Positions 16,693 to 22,586 of a stretch of 23,695 bases of DNA are shown here, one piece after another. The stretch is from a virus: positions 1 through 23,695 of the IMG/VR virus record IMGVR_UViG_3300008259_000313, one strand, 5' to 3'. The number at the start of each line of letters is the position of its first letter. Positions within the stretch are counted from its first letter, which is position 1. The notes beneath the pieces are model-generated. The model ran no database searches. It was not told the origin of the DNA and worked only from the letters and a program-made list of their open reading frames with translations. The translations under genes and the position numbers were made by a program.

Positions 16693-17826
16693 TTATTTAT
16701 TTTTTAATTCATTAAGTTCTTTTGATAAATCTTGTATTGCTTTGACAAGAATTGGAACAAGTTTTCCATAAGAAGCTTCAAGTCTCTCAGGATTTTGTTC
16801 ATATACTAAATTTAATGTTTCAGCTAATGCTGCATCTTCCTGAGATTTTTTAAGATCTTGTGCTATGAAACCAAAATCTTTAACATCATGTTTACCATTT
16901 TCATTTCTTTCATCCCACACAAACTCCACTGGTTTAAGAGTATTTACAAAATTAAGTCCTGCAGTTAACTCAGTAACTTCTTTTTTGTCTCTAACATCTG
17001 AGAGTGATGTTATAGAAGTAACAGCACATCTAAGAACTGTATTGCTTGAGTTACCAAGAGTAATTTCATTACTCACAATTGGAGTAGATGGTTCTGCAAG
17101 ATAACCTATTAGTATATTGTTACTTCCAGAACTTAAATAAGATGCACCAGCTTGACCAGTACCGAGCATAACATTATTATTTCCAGAAGTTAATGTCCAA
17201 CCCATTTGATAACCCACAATAGTATTCTGACTTCCGGAATTAAATGTTGCACCAGCTCGCAATCCTAAAGCTGTATTCCCTGTTCCACTAGTTAAACTAG
17301 GTAAACATTCATGTCCAACTGATGTATTACTTGATCCGGTTGCTAAACCTAGAGCTGAAACTCCAATTGCAGTATTATTAATACCAGTTGTTGTACTTGC
17401 CAAAGCATTAAAACCAATTGCTACTTGACCAGGAGTACCAGTATAAAGTTTTAAAGCTTCATATCCAATTGCTACACTGTTGTTACCTACTGTATTTGAA
17501 TATAATGCAAAATTTCCAATTGATATATTTCTATTTCCAGTAACATTAGCAAATAATGAATTCATACCAACAGCAACATTATTACTTCCTGTTGTACAAT
17601 TTACTAATGAATATGTACCAACTGCTGTATTTTGATTTCCTGTTGTTAGTGACCCACCAGCACTACTACCAATTAATGTAGTATTAGAACCTGAAACCAT
17701 TGAAAGACCACCATTTCCAAAAGCAACGTTAGCAGGATCTCCTAGTGGGGAACTTATGTTTACTCCATTTACTCCTACAACATTTGATGATTGAGGAAGT
17801 ATTATATCTACATTAATTTGGCTCAT
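16693..17826 (-). CDS. Tail fibre with C-terminal S74 intramolecular chaperone (377 aa)
   Basis: This is a paralogue of the 334-aa fibre: it shares the N-terminal module (MSQINVDIILPQSSNVVGVN) and the C-terminal chaperone, but has a longer YadA-like repeat region (about residues 40-255). The repeats are TGNQNTAVGTYSL, TGSNNVAVGMNSL, TGNRNISIGNFAL, VGNNSVAIGYEAL and SGSQNTIVGYQMG. The chaperone has SLSDVRDKKE (S276, K281), LKPVEFVWDERNENG, FGFIAQDLKKS and a terminal helix. It should self-cleave near residues 275/276. Different repeat length and sequence between matching ends suggest duplication followed by diversification of the exposed shaft or tip. Confidence 0.85.
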   Translation of the reverse strand: MSQINVDIILPQSSNVVGVNGVNISSPLGDPANVAFGNGGLSMVSGSNTTLIGSSAGGSLTTGNQNTAVGTYSLVNCTTGSNNVAVGMNSLFANVTGNRNISIGNFALYSNTVGNNSVAIGYEALKLYTGTPGQVAIGFNALASTTTGINNTAIGVSALGLATGSSNTSVGHECLPSLTSGTGNTALGLRAGATFNSGSQNTIVGYQMGWTLTSGNNNVMLGTGQAGASYLSSGSNNILIGYLAEPSTPIVSNEITLGNSSNTVLRCAVTSITSLSDVRDKKEVTELTAGLNFVNTLKPVEFVWDERNENGKHDVKDFGFIAQDLKKSQEDAALAETLNLVYEQNPERLEASYGKLVPILVKAIQDLSKELNELKNK

Positions 17827-17911
17827 ATTATATTATTTTAGTAGTAATTATATACACTATATCTATAATATAATAAAAATTATTTAGATAACAAACTTAT
17901 AAGAAGAGTAT

Positions 17912-18043
17912 TTATACTTTGTCCCCGATTTCTAATGTATCAGATATTATATGATCTACATCTAATAACATATCTAGGTTTTCTTGTGTGATTACAATTA
18001 CATTTTCTACAACACCGTCTACTATTATGGCTACTCTTATCAT
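17912..18043 (-). CDS. Small tail-fibre-associated protein (43 aa)
   Basis: A 43-codon frame starts at ATG 18043, overlapping the stop of the glycine-rich fibre by one base (TAATG), and ends at TAA 17912. The product begins MIRVAIIVDGVVENVIVITQ and ends ISDTLEIGDKV. The pattern AIIVDGVVENVIVI...IGDxV resembles the small proteins that follow tail-fibre genes in many phages (start of the form M-x-x-A-I-I-x-D/N-G-x-V-x-N-V, end of the form I-G-D-x-Y). Their role is thought to be in fibre assembly or attachment, but is not established. Tight coupling to the fibre gene supports it as real. Confidence 0.65.
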   Translation of the reverse strand: MIRVAIIVDGVVENVIVITQENLDMLLDVDHIISDTLEIGDKV

Positions 18044-19452
18044 TAGAAATATGTTATAATTAAACAAAAACCATTTCCTCCAGTTCCGCCCGCGCCTGAG
18101 TTTGCACCATTTGCAGATGCTCCTCCTCCCCCACCTCCGGCACCAGGACCTCCATTTCCACCCCTACCCCCAGCTATAGTGCCGGCTGCATCTCCAGAAT
18201 TTCCACCACTTCCAGCACTTGCAAAAAATAATCCTGAAGGACTATTTGTTAGTAAACTACCATTATTTCCAGAACTACCTACAGCTGATGCTGTTGAAAC
18301 ACTTGCAATTGTTTGTGTTGTAGCAATACCTGTTATAAGAACACCACCTCCTGTATTAGTTGCATTTACTGTACTAAGGCCCCCACCTATTCCACCTCCC
18401 GTTAATGGTCTAGATAAATAAGTAGTTGAACCTCCTGAAAAAGCACCTGGTCCTAATGTTCCTGTAGCAAAAATAGATGAGCTATACAATACCCCAAACA
18501 TAACTGAGTTTCCTATAGAAGAACCACCTTGTGCAGCAGCAGTTCCTCCAACACCACCAAATCCATTTCCAGTAGTAAGTTTTGCAGTAATAGCAGTACC
18601 TGAACCACCAAATAATGAAAGTCCCCCAGTACCTCCTGGTGAACCATTGGTATCATTAACTGCTATAGCAGGGCCCGAAGTTCCTCCTGTACCAATCCAA
18701 ATATTTTCTGTTGCAGCTAAATTGTCCGCATTTATTTTAGCAATGTTAAAAGAACCAGATGAACCACCACCACCTCCATATCGTGCAGTATTAGTTGCCC
18801 CCCTTCTGCCTGATCCACCTCCTCCACCACCACTAACTAAATAAACCTCTACATATTTTGCTCCAGTAGGTTTAGTCCATACACCACTGCTTAAAAAAAG
18901 TTGAGTATCTATTGCTGAAACACTACTTGTATAATTAGGAATATTTAATGTGGCACCACTTAAAGTAGCTACACCTGATGTTCCTGTAGTAGTTAAAGTT
19001 AATTTTGGTTGATAAGTAGTAGCTGCTGTTGCAGATGTTAAGTATGGAGTTAGTGCAGATGAATCTATATATCCTGCAGGATTAGCTGCATCATACGGAG
19101 TATATCCAAGAGCTGTTACTACATCTGATCCTGTTATACCTGAGATAAATGCATTAGGATTTGTAAGCGGATAATAGGTACTTGCTGCGGTAGCCACAGT
19201 TAAATAACCTGAGAGAGCTGCAGTTGTAATATATCCAGCAGGATTTGAACTTAATGGATAATAATACATGCTATATGTAGATATACCCAAGTTCCAATCT
19301 ACACCAGGGTTTGGATAGGTACCATATAAATCACCCCCGGCTGGCCCTGTAGGTGAACCACCTCCGCCCCCTGTTGTTTTTGGCTTTCCATCTGGACCAG
19401 TTATTTCTATTCCACCACCAAAGACATTACCATTCTTATCAATCAGTTGCAT
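18043..19452 (-). CDS. Glycine-rich tail fibre or adhesin (469 aa)
   Basis: The N-terminal 55 residues include TGGGGGSPTGPAGG and GTYPNPG, a linker found near the base of many phage fibres. Residues 60-150 hold repeats of the form YYPLSSNPAGYITTAALSGYL, YYPLTNPNAFISGI and NPAGYIDSSALTPYL, a tail-fibre shaft pattern. From about 192 (WTKPTGAKYVEVYLVSGGGG) to the end is a long glycine-rich domain with blocks such as GGRGGNGGPGAGGGGGGASA, closing GFCLIITYF. This matches the glycine-rich adhesin domain seen at phage fibre tips. Polyglycine-II-type packing is possible. It overlaps the 103-aa gene by 14 bp. Role: host-surface recognition, inferred. Confidence 0.78.
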   Translation of the reverse strand: MQLIDKNGNVFGGGIEITGPDGKPKTTGGGGGSPTGPAGGDLYGTYPNPGVDWNLGISTYSMYYYPLSSNPAGYITTAALSGYLTVATAASTYYPLTNPNAFISGITGSDVVTALGYTPYDAANPAGYIDSSALTPYLTSATAATTYQPKLTLTTTGTSGVATLSGATLNIPNYTSSVSAIDTQLFLSSGVWTKPTGAKYVEVYLVSGGGGGGSGRRGATNTARYGGGGGSSGSFNIAKINADNLAATENIWIGTGGTSGPAIAVNDTNGSPGGTGGLSLFGGSGTAITAKLTTGNGFGGVGGTAAAQGGSSIGNSVMFGVLYSSSIFATGTLGPGAFSGGSTTYLSRPLTGGGIGGGLSTVNATNTGGGVLITGIATTQTIASVSTASAVGSSGNNGSLLTNSPSGLFFASAGSGGNSGDAAGTIAGGRGGNGGPGAGGGGGGASANGANSGAGGTGGNGFCLIITYF

Positions 19453-19750
19453 AGTCTACTCCGTAAATATAGTATGTTGTTCCTGGAATATCTGAATAAG
19501 CAGTTATCTTGTCTCCAGCTTTTAACGCATATTGCAAGTTATCATTAATTGTGTCACCCGCTGCTAGATTAAATTCATATAATACTTCACTAGTAGCTGT
19601 TGATGCATCATATCTTTCTATAGTAAGTACATAAGCTAAAGGATTATAAAACCTCATTGTTAATAGTTTAGTAGATACTACAGCTGTACTACCCGTAGCT
19701 AGTGTAGTACCAAGTACATTTAACTCACCTTGTTCAATGATTTCTGCCAT
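19439..19750 (-). CDS. Small virion-type protein, first gene of the fibre cassette (103 aa)
   Basis: This beta-type sequence rich in T, Y and A starts MAEIIEQGELNVLGTTLATG and ends GTTYYIYGVDYATD. It has no signal peptide or membrane helix. It stands directly after the terminator at 19763-19793 and overlaps the glycine-rich fibre by 14 bp. The composition and position suggest a small structural protein, perhaps a tail or fibre-base decoration. No family is recognised. The start ATG 19750 is preceded by the motif TTTGTATATTAGTGT, shared with the metalloprotease-like gene. Confidence 0.6.
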   Translation of the reverse strand: MAEIIEQGELNVLGTTLATGSTAVVSTKLLTMRFYNPLAYVLTIERYDASTATSEVLYEFNLAAGDTINDNLQYALKAGDKITAYSDIPGTTYYIYGVDYATD

Positions 19751-19765
19751 ACACTAATATACAAA
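19751..19765 (-). promoter_or_regulatory. Shared leader motif TTTGTATATTAGTGT, copy 1
   Basis: Read on the minus strand, TTTGTATATTAGTGT directly precedes ATG 19750. The same sequence with one change (TTTGTATATTAGTAT) precedes ATG 22269. The core TTTGTATATTAG resembles no Shine-Dalgarno sequence. It may be a promoter element giving an almost leaderless mRNA, or a translation-initiation element. Confidence 0.45.
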
Positions 19766-19793
19766 AAAATCCCCAGCTTTGCAACCGGGGATT
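19763..19793 (-). terminator. Rho-independent terminator between accessory and fibre operons
   Basis: On the minus strand the arms aatcccc (19793-19787) and ggggatt (19775-19769) pair around a loop that contains ggttgcaaagct, and T runs continue to 19763. Stem and T tract are both strong. It lies between the 64-aa membrane protein (ends 19823) and the fibre cassette (starts 19750). Confidence 0.85.
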
Positions 19794-19822
19794 GTACCTG
19801 TATGAGAAACAAGGAAAACAGG

Positions 19823-20017
19823 CTAGAGTAGTAGGCCGATTGATAGTGCAATAGCTAACATAACGCCAATGCAAATATTTGCAATTTTAAAATCATCTTC
19901 ATTAATTACATACTGCTGTGAGATTTTATCATACACAGGCTTATATAGTAAATGTGCTATTGCCCATAACATAGCAATAACTGTAAATAATATAATAATT
20001 GCAACTATTCTCATCAC
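19823..20017 (-). CDS. Small membrane protein with two transmembrane helices (64 aa)
   Basis: Residues 3-25 (RIVAIIILFTVIAMLWAIAH) and 46-64 (ANICIGVMLAIALSIGLLL) are hydrophobic helices joined by a loop with DKISQQYVINEDDF. Its start overlaps the stop of the 84-aa gene by 4 bp. It closes the accessory transcript just before the terminator. Candidate roles are superinfection exclusion or host membrane modification, typical for small phage membrane proteins, but the sequence itself does not point to one of them. Confidence 0.6.
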   Translation of the reverse strand: MMRIVAIIILFTVIAMLWAIAHLLYKPVYDKISQQYVINEDDFKIANICIGVMLAIALSIGLLL

Positions 20018-20268
20018 TTCATTTTTAATAGTTTCTCAGATAACAATAATGTTCTTGTGATCTCTCCAATTGCTTGGTCAAACAAAAGACTCTTTACTGG
20101 TGATCTGTTTTCATTATAGTTATCCTTAAGATCTTCTGCTAATTTAGAGAAGGTCTTTCTCAATTCAATAATTTGTTCAGACTCATTGATCTCTTCTGAG
20201 TCCAAACCTACTAAGATATCCCCGAAAGAATATATCTTAGTTTCTTTAAAGGCTACTTGTTCACTCAT
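20014..20268 (-). CDS. Small helical protein of unknown function (84 aa)
   Basis: After an N-terminal segment (KETKIYSFGDILVGLD) the protein is two probable helices: EINESEQIIELRKTFSKLAE and SLLFDQAIGEITRTLLLSEK. The size and the arrangement of helices vaguely resemble phage Acb2/DUF7681-type nucleotide sponges, which have a similar length and a C-terminal helix of the form A-x-x-x-x-x-L-x-x-A, but identity is too low to assert by eye. It overlaps the DUF3310 gene by 4 bp and the 64-aa gene by 4 bp. Confidence 0.55.
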   Translation of the reverse strand: MSEQVAFKETKIYSFGDILVGLDSEEINESEQIIELRKTFSKLAEDLKDNYNENRSPVKSLLFDQAIGEITRTLLLSEKLLKMK

Positions 20269-20573
20269 AATTTATCTATTCTTCGTTGTAAATATACTAA
20301 AGCTTTTTGTAAATCTTCTTTCTTATTAGAAGTTTTTTTACCAGCTCGTGCTAAATACTTTATAACATTCCCTAGATAAAAGTCTTCATCTAATCCCCAG
20401 GCTTCTAGTACATTAAATACCTCATAAGTATTTCCTGCTCCGCCATAATACTTGGGTCTATCAAGATTTACAAGTCTATCTTCAAGTGGTATCTGTTTAG
20501 ATACTATCTTATCAAACGGTGTTTTCATTTGACTCTGATATATATCTTCTGATTCTTGTGTAAAGTTTACCAT
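20265..20573 (-). CDS. DUF3310 family protein (102 aa)
   Basis: The C-terminal 60 residues read PKYYGGAGNTYEVFNVLEAW, then GLDEDFYLGNVIKYLARAGK and KEDLQKALVYLQRRIDKL. This matches the DUF3310 signature (HP-x-YY, I-x-A-W-x-L, F-x-x-GN-x-x-KY-x-x-RAG-x-K, EDL-x-KA-x-x-YL), a small domain frequent in phage early regions and sometimes called nucleotide-kinase-like, without a proven activity. The N-terminal 35 residues are a charged extension. Start ATG 20573 overlaps the 70-aa frame by 7 bp. Confidence 0.82.
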   Translation of the reverse strand: MVNFTQESEDIYQSQMKTPFDKIVSKQIPLEDRLVNLDRPKYYGGAGNTYEVFNVLEAWGLDEDFYLGNVIKYLARAGKKTSNKKEDLQKALVYLQRRIDKL

Positions 20574-20779
20574 ACTATTGCAATGTCTCTTTCAGCTACC
20601 ATTACCTTCATTCCGTCCTCAAGCTCTACTGCTTCAGATCCTTGTAGACCAGTGATACCCATGTACACTTTGTCCCTATTGGTTTTTAATTTTTCAAATA
20701 ATTCTCTAGCTTGCAGGTTATCTTCTGCAAGATTAGTTGCCTTTTCCCAAAGTACTTTTTCTTCTAGAGTCACAGACAA
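20567..20779 (-). CDS. Small acidic protein of unknown function (about 68-70 aa)
   Basis: The frame is helical and charged in its first half (LEEKVLWEKATNLAEDNLQA) and ends with a strand-rich SEAVELEDGMKVMVAERDIAIVW. No ATG stands near the beginning. Possible starts are TTG 20779 or GTG 20773, and the TTG overlaps a TATATTTG promoter-like box (20777-20784). If that box is used, translation probably starts at the GTG on a nearly leaderless message. The first internal ATG (MGITGLQ) would remove more than half of the protein. Real coding is likely from overlap with the DUF3310 gene. Start uncertain. Confidence 0.5.
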   Translation of the reverse strand: MSVTLEEKVLWEKATNLAEDNLQARELFEKLKTNRDKVYMGITGLQGSEAVELEDGMKVMVAERDIAIVW

Positions 20780-20784
20780 ATATA
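20777..20784 (-). promoter_or_regulatory. Candidate -7 promoter box TATATTTG for the DUF3310 cluster
   Basis: On the minus strand TATATTTG matches TAnnTTTG. The same extended form TTATATTTGTC occurs upstream of ATG 22410. It lies between the 45-aa gene and the 70-aa gene and overlaps the putative TTG start. Confidence 0.4.
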
Positions 20785-20792
20785 AACAAAAT

Positions 20793-20930
20793 TTATTTAC
20801 CTTGACCTCTATATAACTTTTTATAGTTTTTGCTAGACTTTAAATTACTAGTTTTCGCTTTAGCATGTACACCTGGACGGGATACTTTTGGACTTTCAAG
20901 CTTAGTTGATATTTCTTTTATTTTTGCCAT
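20793..20930 (-). CDS. Small strongly basic protein (45 aa)
   Basis: The 45-codon frame runs from ATG 20930 to TAA 20793. The product begins MAKIKEISTKLESPKVSRPG and continues VHAKAKTSNLKSSKNYKKLYRGQGK. It has many lysines and almost no acidic residues in its C-terminal two thirds, so it probably binds nucleic acid or an acidic partner. Similar very short basic MAKIKE-type proteins are familiar in Bacteroidetes phages, but their function is not known to me. The leader ttatatc gives no Shine-Dalgarno sequence. Confidence 0.6.
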   Translation of the reverse strand: MAKIKEISTKLESPKVSRPGVHAKAKTSNLKSSKNYKKLYRGQGK

Positions 20931-20961
20931 GATATAAATTATTAAGTACTATATAATATAC

Positions 20962-21162
20962 TTAATTTTTTATTACCCGGTTATATGTAATATTGTTTTT
21001 TGCTCTTATGTCTTTGTGAGTAAACTGCCAAAACTCTCCCGTATCATTTAGAATCACAGTGTATATAGTATCTGTTTCATGCCCATATTCAGTTACTAAC
21101 CAAATAACCCCCGGGCCTTTTGGTGTGTTTACTTCTACTCTATTAGTTGGTTCATAGATCAT
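20962..21162 (-). CDS. Small SH3-barrel-like protein (66 aa)
   Basis: The sequence NRVEVNTPKGPGVIWLVTEY, then IYTVILNDTGEFWQFTHKDIRA shows five short beta strands with the V-x-T-x-x-G-x-G-V start and the xFxxxDIR end that many small phage and bacterial SH3-like barrel proteins share. It may bind nucleic acid or protein. No closer family is identified. It overlaps the transferase-like gene by 11 bp. Confidence 0.6.
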   Translation of the reverse strand: MIYEPTNRVEVNTPKGPGVIWLVTEYGHETDTIYTVILNDTGEFWQFTHKDIRAKNNITYNRVIKN

Positions 21163-21826
21163 AATTCTCTATCTTAATTTGTTCATCCCTTTCTACTAGT
21201 CTTGTGTAGAGTTCAATATCTTTACTCCACTCTTTTCCTGTCCAGAATTCAAACCCTGAATAGTTTGACTTATACAGACAGCACTTCTCATATCCCCCCA
21301 ACAAATATACATATTCGCAGCCAAGTAACTTAGCAGTTTCACATTCATACATTTGAGCTACTGTTCCTAGAGAAAGTTTAGGATCAGCATAATCCCAGAT
21401 AAACTGGTATGCTACAAATTGTGTATCAAACTGTTTATACAAACTAATTCCCACCAATGTATCTGCCCAGTACTCTATGACTTTACAATCCTTAAAAGAT
21501 TCTAGTTTAATATCCCGCTTAAATCCATGATATGTACAATACTTATCATACAACTCCACGTAAGCTTCTAGATTACCAGCAACATCCCCGTGTTCTAGTA
21601 TAATTCTTTTAGATAATTTCTTTGTGGTTTTAGTTGGCTTGTATTCTGTTAGATCTATCCGGGTACTTCTTTCATTGTACCACTTCCCCTCCCAGGGAAT
21701 CCATCCCTCTTTGAGTGCATCTATAGAAGATTCATTTTCTTCTAGTATACCATAGGCACAATTCACTATGACTTCTAGATCACTTACTTTACCAAAACCA
21801 TTAATGTGATCAAAATATATTTTCAC
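21152..21826 (-). CDS. Aminoacyl-tRNA-protein transferase-like protein (ATE/Bpt-type GNAT fold)
   Basis: The 224-aa protein resembles arginyl- and leucyl-tRNA-protein transferases, which move an amino acid from charged tRNA to the N-terminus of a protein. Matching parts in order: GWIPWEGKWYNERSTRIDL (about 41-59), an arginine-containing N-terminal strand; NLEAYVELYDKYCTYHG (85-101), like Y-x-L-Y-x-R-Y-x-x-x-R-H; YWADTLVGISLY (119-130); FIWDYADPKLSLGT (142-155), like F-Y-D-P-x-x-x-S-L-G; and EYVYLLGGYEKCCLYKSNYS (171-190), like Y-x-Y-L-G-Y-x-I-x-x-C-x-K-M-x-Y-K, ending GKEW. The cysteine cluster of the ATE N-terminal iron-sulfur domain is missing. It overlaps the metalloprotease-like gene by 4 bp and the 66-aa gene by 11 bp. 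Donor and target are unknown. Confidence 0.75.
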   Translation of the reverse strand: MKIYFDHINGFGKVSDLEVIVNCAYGILEENESSIDALKEGWIPWEGKWYNERSTRIDLTEYKPTKTTKKLSKRIILEHGDVAGNLEAYVELYDKYCTYHGFKRDIKLESFKDCKVIEYWADTLVGISLYKQFDTQFVAYQFIWDYADPKLSLGTVAQMYECETAKLLGCEYVYLLGGYEKCCLYKSNYSGFEFWTGKEWSKDIELYTRLVERDEQIKIENYDL

Positions 21827-22269
21827 TTTCTTGAGAAGAAGTTCTTCTTTGGTGCTTCTACCTTGGTAGTCTTTAGTTTCTCTATGATCTTGTTTGCTTC
21901 ATCTTCGGCAAACCCAATAACCTCTTCTTCTTTGTCTTTGATATTCCAGTTGTTTAGTAGAATACTCATGTGCATAGTTTCATGCATAACAGCTGTTGCC
22001 TTCTCTGTAGGATTATACTTCTTGAAAGTACCCATGTTCAAAAACAAGAATGGTTTATATGGATCTTTAGCCGTTAGCTTCTTATCCGCGGGATCATAGT
22101 TAGTCCACCCATATATGTAAACACCATTACCCTTAGTCTTGTCTACTTCTTCAGCTTGTGCATCCTGACGGTTTAGACCATGCATTTCCGGGACTTTGTA
22201 ATAGTCAAATATCTCAGTGGCATCATTACCAATGAGTACTATATACTTACCCATGTCTATCTTCTTCAT
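21823..22269 (-). CDS. Zincin-like metalloprotease with HExxH motif (148 aa)
   Basis: The helix ATAVMHETMHMSILL contains HETMH (H96, E97, H100), the zinc-binding and catalytic motif of zincin peptidases. A downstream helix KEEEVIGFAEDEANKIIEKL (about 113-132) supplies acidic residues that could be the third, gluzincin-type zinc ligand. The N-terminal part (KYIVLIGNDATEIFDYY, then GVYIYGWTNY and FLFLNMGTF) reads as a beta sheet. No signal peptide is present, so action inside the cell is expected. The tail (VEAPKKNFFSRK) is basic. Protease activity is inferred from the motif. The gene's end overlaps the start of the ATE/Bpt-like gene by 4 bp. Confidence 0.7.
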   Translation of the reverse strand: MKKIDMGKYIVLIGNDATEIFDYYKVPEMHGLNRQDAQAEEVDKTKGNGVYIYGWTNYDPADKKLTAKDPYKPFLFLNMGTFKKYNPTEKATAVMHETMHMSILLNNWNIKDKEEEVIGFAEDEANKIIEKLKTTKVEAPKKNFFSRK

Positions 22270-22284
22270 ATACTAATATACAAA
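22270..22284 (-). promoter_or_regulatory. Shared leader motif TTTGTATATTAGTAT, copy 2
   Basis: On the minus strand TTTGTATATTAGTAT stands directly before ATG 22269 and just after the stop of the 41-aa gene. It differs in one base from the leader of the fibre-cassette gene at 19750. Over the region that includes the ATG, 17 of 18 bases agree. Function is inferred only from the repetition in identical positions. Confidence 0.45.
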
Positions 22285-22410
22285 TTATTTAGCACACTTA
22301 CTATAGGCATCACACTTCTGGGTAGACTTACATCCAGACATCATGTACCCTATAGCAACTCCTACACATACACCTAATACATATAGGACAAATAGTTTCC
22401 ATTTTTCCAT
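22285..22410 (-). CDS. Small lipoprotein-like or membrane peptide (41 aa)
   Basis: A 41-codon frame runs from ATG 22410 to TAA 22285. The product starts MEKWKLFVLYVLGVCVGVAI and continues GYMMSGCKSTQKCDAYSKCAK. A hydrophobic N-terminal helix followed by MSGC suggests a lipobox. The piece CKSTQKCDAY resembles the mature start of many tiny Bacteroidetes lipoproteins. It is the first gene leftward from the divergent region and begins 4 bp after a TATATTTG box. It might alter the host envelope, for example in superinfection exclusion, but this is not shown. Confidence 0.6.
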   Translation of the reverse strand: MEKWKLFVLYVLGVCVGVAIGYMMSGCKSTQKCDAYSKCAK

Positions 22411-22414
22411 AAGA

Positions 22415-22422
22415 CAAATATA
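22415..22422 (-). promoter_or_regulatory. Candidate -7 promoter box TATATTTG for the leftward accessory operon
   Basis: On the minus strand the sequence reads TATATTTG, then tctt, then ATG 22410. It matches TAnnTTTG, and a start site about 4-7 bases downstream of the box would fall at the start codon, so the message would be leaderless or nearly so. No TTTG is present at the ideal -33 distance. Confidence 0.5.
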
Positions 22423-22586
22423 ATACAAATAACAAAGGCCCGGGCTTTCAACTCCAGACCTTTGCTACTTGTTTTTGATAGCTCAGCAAACATACAACTA
22501 AATTTTAAAACTCCAAACCGGTAGGAGAAATTTTTTATTCTAGAGGATGTGATGGATCCCCTATGCAGACACCCCCCGGGCCAAGC

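Noticed and set aside
12265-19750. Diversity-generating retroelement in the fibre region
   Set aside because: No reverse transcriptase gene or template/variable repeat pair was seen. The similarity is confined to short N-terminal modules and the chaperone domains.
22433-22464. tRNA-like or terminator hairpin near 22433-22464
   Set aside because: The arms are only 6 bp, there is no cloverleaf or T run, and no gene ends here. It is kept only as part of the divergent region.
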